From: Nocardioides sp. cx-173
GTDB lineage: Bacteria > Actinomycetota > Actinomycetes > Propionibacteriales > Nocardioidaceae
Assembly: GCF_021117365.1 (NCBI RefSeq)
Contig: NZ_CP088262.1
Location: 3,846,501-3,910,500 of the forward strand
DNA length: 64,000 nt
Direction: 5' to 3'
The translations under genes and the position numbers were made by a program. Below the pieces are notes generated by a model. The model ran no database searches. It was not told the origin of the DNA and was given only the letters and a program-made list of their open reading frames with translations. Below are positions 1 to 8,548 of the stretch, piece by piece. The number at the start of each line of letters is the position of its first letter. Within the stretch, counting starts at the first letter, position 1.

Positions 1-837
1 GGCCCGCTGCTTGACCAGCACCTTGGCGACCCGGTTGACCTTCTTGATGTTGCGCCCCAGCACGGTCCGGTTGTCGCGCACGAAGGTGCCGACCTCGCCC
101 AGCGCGACGGACAGGTTGCGCAGTGAGGCCGCCAGCTCCTGACGCTCGCCGGACAGCATCGTCGACACCGAGCTCAGGGAGCTGTTGAAGCTCTGGACCG
201 TGGCGTCGTTGTCGGCCAGGGTCTCGATGAAGTTGCCGAGCCGCTCGGCGGAGCCGAACAGCTCCTCCTTGTTGTTGTCCAGGGTGGAGGTAAGGGTGCT
301 GAAGTCCTCGATGGTCTGGTTGAGCTGCTCGCCCTGGCCTCCGAAGTTCTCGGCCGTGACCTCCAGCAGGTCGCTCAGCGACCCCTGGGCGTTGGCGCCG
401 TCCGGGCCCAGGGCCACGGTGAGCCGGTCCAGGCTCGAGTAGATCTGGTCCAGCTCCAGCGGCACCGCCGTGCGCTCCCCCTCGAGCACGGTGTCGTCGG
501 CCAGCACCTCGCCCTCGGTGTAGACGGGGGTCAGCTGGATGTAGCGATCGCCGACGATCGAGGGAGCGACGATGACGGCGCGCGCATCGGCAGGCACCTT
601 GACCTTCGCGTCGTAGGTCATCGTGACCTCGACGTCGGTGCCCGACGGCTTGACGCTCTCGACCCGGCCGATCGGGACTCCCAGGACGCGCACCTCGCTG
701 CCCTCGTAGACCGAGATCGTGCGCGGGAAGTGGGCGACCAGGCGCTTCTGGTCGTCCCCGCCGGTCATGGCGAGGACGGCGGCGGCGACGAGGACGAGGA
801 CGACCAGGGGGGCGAGGTACTTCTTGAGGGCGGTCAC
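1..837 (-). CDS. Mce-family lipid-transport protein (fourth Mce, MceD position), 3' end outside window
   Basis: The first 279 residues are visible and the frame is open to base 1, so the C-terminus is missing. The GTG start overlaps the stop of the preceding mce gene in a GTGA. Residues about 8-24 form a hydrophobic signal-anchor. An MCE/MlaD domain follows (roughly 27-110; V-x-G-V-P-I-G-R-V near the start, V-G-D-R-Y-I-Q-L near the end), then a long helical segment typical of Mce proteins. In the family these proteins form hexameric tubes across the envelope that feed hydrophobic substrates to YrbE permeases. The lipid carried cannot be told from sequence. Confidence 0.9.
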   Translation of the reverse strand, partial: MTALKKYLAPLVVLVLVAAAVLAMTGGDDQKRLVAHFPRTISVYEGSEVRVLGVPIGRVESVKPSGTDVEVTMTYDAKVKVPADARAVIVAPSIVGDRYIQLTPVYTEGEVLADDTVLEGERTAVPLELDQIYSSLDRLTVALGPDGANAQGSLSDLLEVTAENFGGQGEQLNQTIEDFSTLTSTLDNNKEELFGSAERLGNFIETLADNDATVQSFNSSLSSVSTMLSGERQELAASLRNLSVALGEVGTFVRDNRTVLGRNIKKVNRVAKVLVKQRA

Positions 838-1799
838 AGCGACGGGGTCCCGATAGGAGGCAGGTTCTGGATGTAGGTGTCGAACCACGGCCCGCTCCCG
901 AGCGTGTTGGCGAACACCCGGTAGAAGGGCGCCATCAGCCGCAGGCTGTTGTCGAGGTTGTCCTCGTTCTTGTTGAGCACGTCGACCACCTCCTCGAGCT
1001 TCTGCAGTGCGGGCTTGAGGTCCTGGCGGGTCTGCTGCACCAGCAGGGTCAGCTCCTTTGAGAGCGTCGAGGTCGAGACCAGGAGGTCGTGCACGGCCTC
1101 CCGCCGGGCCACGAGGGCCCGGAAGAGGACGTCGGAGTCGCGCATCAGCCCGATGATGTCCTGGTCGCGCTCGTCGAGGACCGTCGAGACCCGGTCGAGG
1201 TTCTGCAGCAGGGTGTTGATCTGGGCGTCGCGCGAGGCGACCGTGCGCGAGAGTGCGGAGACGCCGTCGAGGGCGGTGCGGAACTCCTCCGGGGTGTTGC
1301 GGGTGAGGTCGGCCAGCGTGCTCAGCGAGGCGGCCAGCTGGTCGGTGTCGATGTCGGCGGAGGTCTCCGCGAGACCCGAGAAGGCCTCGACCACGTCGTA
1401 CGGCGAGCTGGTGCGCTCCACCGGGATCTCGCTGCCGTCGTCGAGCTGTCCCTTGCCCGCCGGCTCGAGCGCCAGGAACATCGCGCCCAGCAGCGTCTTG
1501 ACCTTGATCGCCGCCCCCGTCTGGTTGCCGAACTGGGAGTCGGTCTTCACCCGGAAGGTGACCCGGACGTGGTCACCGGCGAGCTCGACCTCCTCCACCT
1601 TCCCGACGCGCACGCCGGCGATGCGGACCTCGTCGTTGGCCTTGAGACCGCCCGCCTCGGCGAAAGCGGCGTAGTAGGTGTCGCCGCCGCCGATCAGCGG
1701 CAGGTCCTGGGCCCGGAAGGCGGCGACCAGCATCAGCACCAGGACGGTGATGCTGACGGCCCCGATGACGACCGGGTTGCGTTCGCGGAAGGGCTTCAT
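834..1799 (-). CDS. Mce-family lipid-transport protein (third Mce, MceC position)
   Basis: A 321-residue protein with an N-terminal membrane anchor (about residues 10-27). The MCE domain has I-A-G-V-R-V-G-K-V near residue 60 and a K-T-L-L-G-A-M-F segment near 105. A long coiled-coil-like helical region follows. The ATG overlaps the upstream mce stop as ATGA, so the two are translationally coupled. The role is a subunit of the Mce shaft that passes lipids from the outer envelope to the YrbE pair. No lipobox is seen. The substrate is unknown. Confidence 0.9.
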   Translation of the reverse strand: MKPFRERNPVVIGAVSITVLVLMLVAAFRAQDLPLIGGGDTYYAAFAEAGGLKANDEVRIAGVRVGKVEEVELAGDHVRVTFRVKTDSQFGNQTGAAIKVKTLLGAMFLALEPAGKGQLDDGSEIPVERTSSPYDVVEAFSGLAETSADIDTDQLAASLSTLADLTRNTPEEFRTALDGVSALSRTVASRDAQINTLLQNLDRVSTVLDERDQDIIGLMRDSDVLFRALVARREAVHDLLVSTSTLSKELTLLVQQTRQDLKPALQKLEEVVDVLNKNEDNLDNSLRLMAPFYRVFANTLGSGPWFDTYIQNLPPIGTPSL

Positions 1800-2830
1800 C
1801 CGAGGTCACACCTCGCTGCCGCGGTGTCGTAGTCGAGCTGGAGTGGGGCGATGCCCGGCAGCCGGACCTGGCCCCGGAAGTTGCAGAGGTAGAAGTTGAA
1901 CCACGAGCCGTAGATCGCGGTGCGGCCGACCTTCTCCAGCTTGATCGGCAGCACCTGCAGGGCCCGATCCAGCTCGCCCTTGTTGCGGGCCACGTTGGTG
2001 GCGAAGCGGCGCAGCTGCTTGATGTCCTGGACGAACGGCGGGCGGATGTCCTCCACCAGGCCCGCGGTCTCGACCGAGAGCGCCGAGATCTGGTCCAGGG
2101 AGTCCAGGATCGCGTCGCGGTCCTGGTTGAGGCCGGAGACGAACACCCGGAAGGTCTTGATCAGGTCGGTCAGCTGGTCGTCGCGGTCGGCGAGGTTGTC
2201 GAGCACCAGGTTCAGGTTGGTGATCAGGTCGCCGATGACCTGGTCGCGCGCCGCCAGCGTCGTGGTGATGGTGGCCGTGTTGCCCAGGAGGCTCTCGAGC
2301 GTCCCGCCCTCGCCCTGGAAGACCTGGACGATCTCGTAGGACAGCTTGTTGACGTCGTCGGGCGAGAGCGCCTCGAACAGCGGCTTGAACCCGTTGAACA
2401 GCACGGTGAGGTCCAGGGCGGGCGAGGTGCGGTCCACGGGGATCGTGTCGCCCTCGTCGAGCACCGCGTCGTCCCCGACCTGCTGGGTCAGCGAGATGTA
2501 GCGCTGGCCGACGAGGTTGCGGTACTTGATCTGGGCGTGGGTGGACTCGGTGAGGCGGGTCTCGTCCTCGACCGTGAACGACACCCGCGCCCGCGTCCGG
2601 TCGATGATCTCGACGTCCTTGACGGTGCCGACCTTGACCCCGGCGATGCGGATGTCGTCGCCCTTGACCACGCCGGTCGCGTCGACGAACACCGCGCGGT
2701 AGTCACGCGAGCCCCCGAAGGACAGGTTGCCGATGGTGATCACCAGGACGCCGGTCGCCAGCGTCGTGACGACGATGAAGACCAGGAGCTTGACCAGGTC
2801 GCCGGTGGTGCGCTTGTCGAGTCGGGGCAT
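1796..2830 (-). CDS. Mce-family lipid-transport protein (second Mce, MceB position)
   Basis: A 344-residue protein with an N-terminal anchor (about 13-33) and an MCE domain carrying I-A-G-V-K-V-G-T-V around residue 62 and L-V-G-Q-R-Y-I-S-L near 107. The C-terminal 60% is helical with many polar heptad positions. Its ATG shares one base with the stop of the first mce gene, and its own stop overlaps the next start. It is an inner-envelope subunit of the Mce lipid importer encoded here. Confidence 0.9.
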   Translation of the reverse strand: MPRLDKRTTGDLVKLLVFIVVTTLATGVLVITIGNLSFGGSRDYRAVFVDATGVVKGDDIRIAGVKVGTVKDVEIIDRTRARVSFTVEDETRLTESTHAQIKYRNLVGQRYISLTQQVGDDAVLDEGDTIPVDRTSPALDLTVLFNGFKPLFEALSPDDVNKLSYEIVQVFQGEGGTLESLLGNTATITTTLAARDQVIGDLITNLNLVLDNLADRDDQLTDLIKTFRVFVSGLNQDRDAILDSLDQISALSVETAGLVEDIRPPFVQDIKQLRRFATNVARNKGELDRALQVLPIKLEKVGRTAIYGSWFNFYLCNFRGQVRLPGIAPLQLDYDTAAARCDLG

Positions 2831-4113
2831 CAGCGCAGGCTCACTTCCGCGCCACGCGCCATCGGCGCGACGAGCAGGACGCTGAGGTCGGACACCTCGG
2901 AGGCGGGGACGCCGAAGCCGGGGCCGATCAGCTCCTTGAGCAGGTCGGACTCCTCGACGCTGCCGGGCTCACCGGCCCCGTCGAAGAAGTAGCCGGGCGA
3001 TACCCGCGAGGTGCCCTTGCCGGTGGGCTCGTCGACCCCGTCGTCGAGGTTCGGCTGGTTGCGCAACGGGTTGGCCTGGCTCCACGGCGGGTTGGGCAGG
3101 TTCAGGCAGTCGGGGCCGCGGTCCTCGGCGATCCGCGGCTTGTCCTGCGGTCCGTAGGCACGCGGCTGGCGCGGCAGCGTCTCCAGCACGATGTGCAGCG
3201 TGAAGCCGCGGAACGCCTCCGCCTGGAGCTTGCCGGCCTTGACGATGCCGGCGGTCAGGCAGGGGAACACCTTGGCGTACTTCGCCAGCACCCGCAGCTG
3301 TTGGGAGCCCACGTCGGCGAGCCGCGTGATGTTGTCGCCGTTCTCGGCGAGGAAGCCCCGCGCGGTGTCGGAGAAGGACGCGACCTCCGTGAAGAGCGCG
3401 TTGAGCTGGGGGGCGCGGTCCTCGAGCGTGCCGGTGGTGGTGACGGTGTCCTCCAGGATCTGGGCCACCTCGGGCAGCACGTCGCTGTAGACGTCGGAGA
3501 CCTGGGCGGTCAGCCGCAGGTCCTCCACGAGCCCGGGGATCTGCGGGTTGAGCCGCTTGAGGTAGGCATCGACGGTCTCGAGGTTCTCGCCGATCAGCTC
3601 GCCTCGGCCCTCCAGGGCGGTGGCGACGGCGTTGAGCGTCATGTTGAGCTCGGCGGGCTGTACGGCGCGCAGCAGCGGGTAGAGGTCGGACAGCACCTGC
3701 TCGACCTCGGTGCTGACCGCGGTGCGGTCGATGACCGCGTCGGTGCGCAGCCGGCCCTCCGGGCCGCTCTCGGGGATCTCCAGGCTGACGTACTTCTCGC
3801 CGAAGAGCGTCTTCGGCACGATGGAGCCGGTGACGTTGGCGGGGATGGTGTCCATCTTCTCGGGGAAGATGCCCAAGGTGAGCTCCGCGCCGTCGGCGCG
3901 GGTCTGGGTCTCCAGCACCTCGCCCACGATGACCCCGCGGATCTTGACGTCGGCCCGGCTGGGCAGCTGCAGTCCGATCGAGGAGGTCTCGAGCCGGACC
4001 TCCTCGTAGTCGACGAACTTCTTGGTGAACACCGCGTAGGTCGCGTAGACGCCGAAGACCAGCAGCGCCAGGAAGGCGATGCCCAGGACCTTGTGGTTGC
4101 CGAGGATCCTCAT
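2830..4113 (-). CDS. Mce-family lipid-transport protein (first Mce, MceA position)
   Basis: A 427-residue protein, the longest Mce of the set. A hydrophobic anchor spans about residues 9-28. The MCE domain includes I-R-G-V-I-V-G-E-V near 59 and F-G-E-K-Y-V-S-L near 106. Long helices follow, then a Pro/Gly-rich tail (last ~90 residues) that is probably disordered. It starts 4 bp after the second YrbE gene. By family it is the first subunit of the lipid-binding Mce hexamer. Confidence 0.9.
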   Translation of the reverse strand: MRILGNHKVLGIAFLALLVFGVYATYAVFTKKFVDYEEVRLETSSIGLQLPSRADVKIRGVIVGEVLETQTRADGAELTLGIFPEKMDTIPANVTGSIVPKTLFGEKYVSLEIPESGPEGRLRTDAVIDRTAVSTEVEQVLSDLYPLLRAVQPAELNMTLNAVATALEGRGELIGENLETVDAYLKRLNPQIPGLVEDLRLTAQVSDVYSDVLPEVAQILEDTVTTTGTLEDRAPQLNALFTEVASFSDTARGFLAENGDNITRLADVGSQQLRVLAKYAKVFPCLTAGIVKAGKLQAEAFRGFTLHIVLETLPRQPRAYGPQDKPRIAEDRGPDCLNLPNPPWSQANPLRNQPNLDDGVDEPTGKGTSRVSPGYFFDGAGEPGSVEESDLLKELIGPGFGVPASEVSDLSVLLVAPMARGAEVSLR

Positions 4114-4117
4114 GCCC

Positions 4118-4945
4118 TCACCCCGCCAGTCTCACGGTGGTGGTGGTGCCCCAGATGGCCATGGACAGGAACAGGTCGAGGACGTTGATGGCGACGATGC
4201 TCGTGCGCACGGCTCGGCCTACGGCCACGCCCACGCCCGCGGGCCCGCCGGAGGCGTTGTAGCCGTGGTAGCAGTGGATCAGGATCACGACGACGGCGAA
4301 GACCAGCACCTTGCCGAAGGACCACAGCACGTCGCCGGGTGGCAGGAACTGGTTGAAGTAGTAGTCGTAGGTCCCCGAGCTCTGGCCGTAGAACTGGGTG
4401 ACGATCAGCCGGCTCGCGAAGTACGACGACAGCAGCCCCACGACGTACAGCGGAATGATCGCGATCAGGCCGCCGACGACCCGCGTGGCGACGAGGAAGG
4501 GCATCGAGGGGATGGCCATCGTCTCCAGTGCGTCGACCTCCTCGGAGATGCGCATGGCGCCGAGCTGGGCCGTGAAGCCACAGCCGACCGTGGCCGCCAG
4601 CGCGATGCCCGCGACGAGCGGGGCGATCTCGCGCGTGTTGAAGTAGGCGGACACGAAGCCGGAGAACGCCGCGGTGCCGAGCTGGTTGAGGGCGGCGTAC
4701 CCGGAGAGCCCCACCTGCGCACCGGTGAAGAACGTCATGCCGGCGATGACGCCGACGGTCCCGCCGATGACGGCGAGCGACCCGGAGCCGAGGGTGACCT
4801 CGGCCAGGATCCGCATGATCTCCTTGGGATAGCGCTTGACCGAGCGGGGGATCGCACGGAGCACGCCGAGGTAGAACGCCAGCTGGCCGCCCAGCTCGTT
4901 CAGGGAGCCGAGGGGCTTCTCGTAGACCGCCTTCAGGTTCGCCAT
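4118..4945 (-). CDS. YrbE/MlaE-type permease B of the Mce transporter
   Basis: A 275-residue MlaE-family integral membrane protein with about six hydrophobic segments. It has the family features of an E-E-V-D-A-L-E-T coupling helix near residue 135 and a glycine-rich G-Y-N-A-S-G-G-P-A-G-V-G loop near 230. It begins 1 bp after the partner permease gene ends. The two YrbE proteins form the membrane channel dimer that the ATPase at 5746-6699 should energise. Confidence 0.93.
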   Translation of the reverse strand: MANLKAVYEKPLGSLNELGGQLAFYLGVLRAIPRSVKRYPKEIMRILAEVTLGSGSLAVIGGTVGVIAGMTFFTGAQVGLSGYAALNQLGTAAFSGFVSAYFNTREIAPLVAGIALAATVGCGFTAQLGAMRISEEVDALETMAIPSMPFLVATRVVGGLIAIIPLYVVGLLSSYFASRLIVTQFYGQSSGTYDYYFNQFLPPGDVLWSFGKVLVFAVVVILIHCYHGYNASGGPAGVGVAVGRAVRTSIVAINVLDLFLSMAIWGTTTTVRLAG

Positions 4946-4946
4946 G

Positions 4947-5729
4947 TCAGCCCGTCTTCGGTGGGATGACTTGGAGGTAGATCGTGCTCATGACGAAGTT
5001 GACGACGAAGAGCAGCAGGAACGTGATGACCACGGACTCGTTGACCGCGTCGCCCACGCCCTTGGGCCCTCCGCCGGCGTTCATCCCCTTGTAGGCGGCC
5101 ACGATCGCGGCGATGAACCCGAAGACCAGCGCCTTGAGCAGGCCGACCCACAGGTCCGGCAGCTGGGCGAGCGCGGTGAAGCTGGCGAGGTAGGCACCCG
5201 GGGTGCCGTCCTGCAGGACCACGTTGAACACGTAGCCGCCGGCGACGCCGACGACGCTGACCAGGCCGTTGAGGAAGAACGCCACCATCATGCAGGCGAG
5301 CACGCGGGGGACGACGAGCCGTTGGATCGGGTCGATGCCCAGCACCATCATGGCGTCGAGCTCCTCGCGGATCTTGCGCGCCCCGAGGTCGGCGGCGATG
5401 GCCGACCCGCCGGCCCCTGCGATGAGCAGCGCAGTCGCGATGGGCCCGGCCTGCTGGATCACCGCCAGGACCGACGCCGAGCCCGTGAAGGACTGGGCGC
5501 CGAACTGCTTGATCAGGCCGCCGACCTGCAGCGCGATGACCGCACCGAACGGAATGGCGACCAGCGCCGTCGGAATGATGGTGACCGAGGCGATGAACCA
5601 GGCCTGCTGCAGGAACTCGCGCAGCTGGAAGGGTCGCCGGAACAGCGCCCGTCCGACGTCGAGACCGAAGGCGAAGAGCTGGCCCGCGGTGCCGACCGGG
5701 GCGAGTACCCGGGTCGCGGTGGATGCCAC
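4947..5729 (-). CDS. YrbE/MlaE-type permease A of the Mce transporter
   Basis: A 260-residue MlaE-family permease. The family coupling-helix motif (R-K-I-R-E-E-L-D-A-M near residue 120) and the glycine-rich K-G-M-N-A-G-G-G-P-K-G-V-G loop near 225 are visible among about six membrane spans. The GTG start is preceded by GAGGGAGACGACC. It lies 16 bp downstream of the ATPase gene in the same operon and forms the inner-membrane part of the Mce importer with its neighbour. Confidence 0.93.
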   Translation of the reverse strand: MASTATRVLAPVGTAGQLFAFGLDVGRALFRRPFQLREFLQQAWFIASVTIIPTALVAIPFGAVIALQVGGLIKQFGAQSFTGSASVLAVIQQAGPIATALLIAGAGGSAIAADLGARKIREELDAMMVLGIDPIQRLVVPRVLACMMVAFFLNGLVSVVGVAGGYVFNVVLQDGTPGAYLASFTALAQLPDLWVGLLKALVFGFIAAIVAAYKGMNAGGGPKGVGDAVNESVVITFLLLFVVNFVMSTIYLQVIPPKTG

Positions 5730-5745
5730 GAGGTGGTCGTCTCCC

Positions 5746-6699
5746 TCAGGTCCCGATAGCCATGGACATGTTCGGCTCGAACGATCCGGGGGGCGGCGTC
5801 ACGCCGTTCTCCCGGCACCAGGCTCCGGGCTCGCGCTGGCTGCGTCGGGGGATGCCGTTGGAGGGCTCCTGCTGCATCGGGATGGGCGGCAGCGGCGGCA
5901 GCTCCTGGCCCTCCTCCGCCGCGAGCTCGTCGGCGTCCTTCTCCTCCGACATGCCGATCGGGCCGACGCGCTGGGCGTTGAGGAACTGGCGTACGACCGG
6001 CTCCTCGGAGCTGAGCAGCATCTCGCGGGGGCCGAACATGGCGAGGTGCTTGTGGTAGAGCAGGCCGATGTTGTCGGGCACCGTGCGGGCGGTGTTGATG
6101 TCGTGGGTGACGATCAGGAAGGTCGCGTCGATCTGCGCGTTGAGGTCGATGATCAGCTGGTTGAGGAACGACGTGCGGACCGGGTCCAGCCCGGAGTCGG
6201 GCTCGTCGAAGAGCACGATCTCGGGATCCAGGACGAGGGCGCGGGCCAGGCCGGCGCGCTTGCGCATGCCCCCCGAGATCTCGCCCGGCAGCTTGTCCTC
6301 GGCCCCGAGCAGTCCGACCAGGTCCATCTTCTCCATGACGATGTCGCGGATCTCGGACTCGGACTTCTTCGTGTGCTCGCGCAGCGGGAAGGCGACGTTG
6401 TCGTAGAGGTTCATCGAGCCGAACATGGCGCCGTCCTGGAACAGGACGCCGAAGAGCTTGCGGATCTCGTAGAGGTCCTTCTCCGAGCAGGTCGCGATGT
6501 CGGTGCCCTCGATGACGATCGAGCCCTTGTCGGGCTTGAGGAGGCCGATCAGGGTCTTCAGGAAGACCGACTTCCCGGTGCCGGAGGGGCCGAGCATCAC
6601 GCAGATCTCGCCGGCGGGGATGGTGAGCGTCACGTCGCCCCAGATCAGCTGCTTGCCGAAGGACTTGGTGAGGTCCTCGACCTTGATCTCTACGCCCAT
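5746..6699 (-). CDS. Mkl/MceG-type ABC ATPase energising the Mce system
   Basis: A cytoplasmic ABC ATPase of 317 residues from the ATG at 6699, which is preceded by GGGGAAGAGAGACGAC. In-frame codons further upstream lack a ribosome site and homology, so they were not used. Walker A is G-P-S-G-T-G-K-S (about residue 40), the signature is I-S-G-G-M-R-K-R (about 143), and Walker B is V-L-F-D-E-P. The last ~80 residues are a Pro/Glu-rich tail beyond the nucleotide-binding domain. It is the first gene of the mce operon. A position next to rplL matches the Mkl locus of mycobacteria (established synteny). Confidence 0.92.
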   Translation of the reverse strand: MGVEIKVEDLTKSFGKQLIWGDVTLTIPAGEICVMLGPSGTGKSVFLKTLIGLLKPDKGSIVIEGTDIATCSEKDLYEIRKLFGVLFQDGAMFGSMNLYDNVAFPLREHTKKSESEIRDIVMEKMDLVGLLGAEDKLPGEISGGMRKRAGLARALVLDPEIVLFDEPDSGLDPVRTSFLNQLIIDLNAQIDATFLIVTHDINTARTVPDNIGLLYHKHLAMFGPREMLLSSEEPVVRQFLNAQRVGPIGMSEEKDADELAAEEGQELPPLPPIPMQQEPSNGIPRRSQREPGAWCRENGVTPPPGSFEPNMSMAIGT

Positions 6700-6777
6700 G
6701 TCGTCTCTCTTCCCCTCGGACCGAGCCGGCCCGTCCCCAGCTGGACCCCGTTCAGTGCACACACGGACCACTCGTGA

Positions 6778-6829
6778 GTAACAACGGTGTTACCGCGGTG
6801 AGGTTACGCGGCTTTGTGCTCCCCGTCAC
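6778..6829 (-). promoter_or_regulatory. Putative mce operon promoter with overlapping palindromic operator
   Basis: On the minus strand a GTGACG (6824-6829), a 17-bp spacer and a TAACCT (6801-6806) form a plausible -35/-10 pair about 100 bp upstream of the ATPase start. Just downstream, around the expected transcription start, is a perfect 6+6 palindrome GTAACA-ACGG-TGTTAC (6778-6793). That position suits a repressor of TetR or GntR type. No regulator gene lies next to it. Confidence 0.5.
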
Positions 6830-6876
6830 GCCGGGTGTGCACTACCCCGGGCGTGGTCCGAGCAAACGCCGGAACG

Positions 6877-6918
6877 CACGATGGGCGGCCACCCCCGGAG
6901 GGGTGGCCGCCCATCGTG
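6877..6918 (-). terminator. Terminator hairpin after rplL
   Basis: Perfect 19-bp inverted arms (6877-6895 and 6900-6918) flank a CGGA loop, 46 bp beyond the rplL stop. There is no clear T-run, as is usual for intrinsic terminators in high-GC actinobacteria. It separates the ribosomal pair from the mce operon downstream. Confidence 0.85.
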
Positions 6919-6963
6919 GCGGTGCAGGTGCTCGGCGGTGTCAGCCCCCGGCGAGCGGGTGGG

Positions 6964-7353
6964 TCACTTCAGGGTGACGGTGGCCCCGGCGCCCTCGAGC
7001 GCCTCCTTGGCCTTGTCCGCGGTGGCCTTGTCGACCTTCTCGACGACTGCCTTCGGCGCGGCCTCGACCAGCTCCTTGGCCTCCTTCAGGCCGAGGGAGG
7101 TCAGGGCGCGCACCTCCTTGATGACGTTGATCTTCTTGTCGCCGGCAGCCTCGAGGATGACGTCGAACTCGTCCTGAACAGCGGCCTCCTCGCCACCGCC
7201 GGCGCCGCCGGCAGCAGGGGCGGCGGCAACCGCGACGGGAGCAGCGGCGGTCACGCCGAAGGTCTCCTCGAACTGCTTCACGAACTCCGAGAGCTCGATG
7301 AGGGTCATTTCCTTGAACGCGTCGAGCAGCTCGTCGGTGCTGAGCTTCGCCAT
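6964..7353 (-). CDS. rplL: 50S ribosomal protein L7/L12
   Basis: A 129-residue protein with the N-terminal dimerisation helices ([10 protein letters not shown]), an Ala/Gly/Pro-rich hinge around residues 40-60, and the conserved C-terminal factor-binding domain (residues about 65-129; [16 protein letters not shown]). The ATG at 7353 follows GGAAGGAACC and gives the standard M-A-K-L start. It forms the ribosomal stalk with L10 and recruits translation GTPases. It is co-transcribed with rplJ. Confidence 0.98.
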   Translation of the reverse strand: MAKLSTDELLDAFKEMTLIELSEFVKQFEETFGVTAAAPVAVAAAPAAGGAGGGEEAAVQDEFDVILEAAGDKKINVIKEVRALTSLGLKEAKELVEAAPKAVVEKVDKATADKAKEALEGAGATVTLK

Positions 7354-7435
7354 GGTGGCGGTTCCTTCCATTCGGTGGCCCGCCGGGGTTGGGCGGCGGG
7401 CCTGGTTTCAGGTGGTGGGGTACCGAGGTCCTGGG

Positions 7436-8152
7436 TCAGGACTCGGTGGCTTCGCCCTCATCGGAGGTGTCGGCCTCGGCGGGAGCCTCGTCGGCCGCGG
7501 GGGCCTCGGGGGTCTCGTCAGCCGGAGCCTCGGCCTCGTCTGCGGGGGCCTCGTCGGCAACTGCCTCCGGGGCCTCCTCGGCGGCGACCGGCCCAGAGTC
7601 AGACTCTTGGGAAGCACCACCTGCGAGGATCGAGGGGTCCTGCTCGGCCTTCGCCTGGAGCGCACCGGCGAGCCGGGCGGCCTGGGCGAGCGGGGCGTTG
7701 AGCAGGTAGACGGCCTGGCTGAGGGAGGCGAGCATGGCGCCCGCCATCTTGCTCAGGAGCACCTCGCGCGACTCGAGGTCGGCGAGCTTGCCGATCTCCT
7801 TCGCGTCGAGGATGTTGCCGTCCAGGACCCCGCCCTTGATGACCAGGGTGGGGTTGGCCTTGGCAAAGTCACGCAGACCCTTGGCCGCCTCGACGACGTC
7901 ACCGCGGATGAAGGCGATGGCGGTCGGGCCGGTCAGCAGGTCGTCGAAGCCGGAGATGCCCACCTGGTTGGCGGCGATCTTGGCCAGCGTGTTCTTGACC
8001 ACGGCGTAGTTGGCGTTCTCACCGAGGGAGCGGCGCAGGTTCTGCAGCTCCTTGACGGTCAGACCGCGGTACTCGGTCAGCACGGCACCGGCGGCGTCGT
8101 TGAACGAGTCAACGATCTCCGCGACGGCGGCGTCTCTGTCTGCCCGCGCCAT
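7436..8152 (-). CDS. rplJ: 50S ribosomal protein L10, with acidic C-terminal extension
   Basis: The ATG at 8152 follows GGAAGGAGACCC and begins M-A-R-A-D-R-D, giving 238 residues. The first ~175 match L10 (Y-R-G-L-T-V near residue 28, V-V-K-N-T-L near 52, L12-binding helix to about 170). The remaining ~60 residues are a low-complexity Glu/Ala/Pro/Asp tail not present in most L10 proteins. L10 anchors L7/L12 dimers to 23S rRNA and, in known systems, represses its own operon through the leader. The open frame extends far upstream, but without ribosomal homology. Confidence 0.96.
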   Translation of the reverse strand: MARADRDAAVAEIVDSFNDAAGAVLTEYRGLTVKELQNLRRSLGENANYAVVKNTLAKIAANQVGISGFDDLLTGPTAIAFIRGDVVEAAKGLRDFAKANPTLVIKGGVLDGNILDAKEIGKLADLESREVLLSKMAGAMLASLSQAVYLLNAPLAQAARLAGALQAKAEQDPSILAGGASQESDSGPVAAEEAPEAVADEAPADEAEAPADETPEAPAADEAPAEADTSDEGEATES

Positions 8153-8385
8153 GGGTCTCCTTCCGGACTGGGAGACCACCGCGCCGGGTCCGCCGAAATG
8201 ACGGACGCCCTGAGCGCAGATGCTCAGGGCGTGGACTTCGCGGCGAGCCGCGGGTCTTGCTCTGTCACCTGCGCAGGCCGTCCGCATCGCTGCGGAACCT
8301 TCGGTCTGGCTGCTGATGCAGCCGGACAACCGGCGGTCTCTGGATTCAGGTACGAACTCTACGGCCTCGAGGGAGACGGCACCAA
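8153..8385 (-). promoter_or_regulatory. rplJ-rplL promoter and leader (candidate L10 autoregulatory leader)
   Basis: On the minus strand TTGGTG (8380-8385), an 18-bp spacer and TAGAGT (8356-8361) form a promoter, giving a leader of about 190-200 nt before rplJ. The leader holds a perfect 11-bp stem (8205-8215 with 8222-8232, loop GCAGAT) and other GC-rich arms. In other bacteria the L10-L12 complex binds such a leader. I could not verify the kink-turn motif by eye. The rest of the gap, 8386-8536, shows no gene. Confidence 0.6.
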
Positions 8386-8536
8386 ATCGAGCTGCAGGCA
8401 CCGGTCCGGCCCTCATGGAGCCGCCCGACTGGGCGGCGCCTGTCCCCCTGTCCCAGTGTTTGTAACACCGCCGAGAAGAACGGCGACGAGCAGTAAACAG
8501 GCCGTAAACCGGGCCGAATACGGCCGATTTCGCTTC

Positions 8537-8542
8537 TAACCT
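8537..8542 (+). promoter_or_regulatory. -10 element for leaderless transcription of operon A
   Basis: TAACCT stands exactly 6 bp before the ATG at 8549, so transcription would start on or beside the start codon. No Shine-Dalgarno is present. The -35 region is weak. This would drive nine plus-strand genes to 18970. Confidence 0.55.
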
Positions 8543-8548
8543 CGCCGC

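Noticed and set aside
3193..4188. Long open frames opposite the mce genes and in most other genes
   Set aside because: These are artefacts of about 70% GC: repetitive Arg/Gly/Ala or Asp/Glu/Val/Leu content, no ribosome sites, and fully overlapped by recognised genes.
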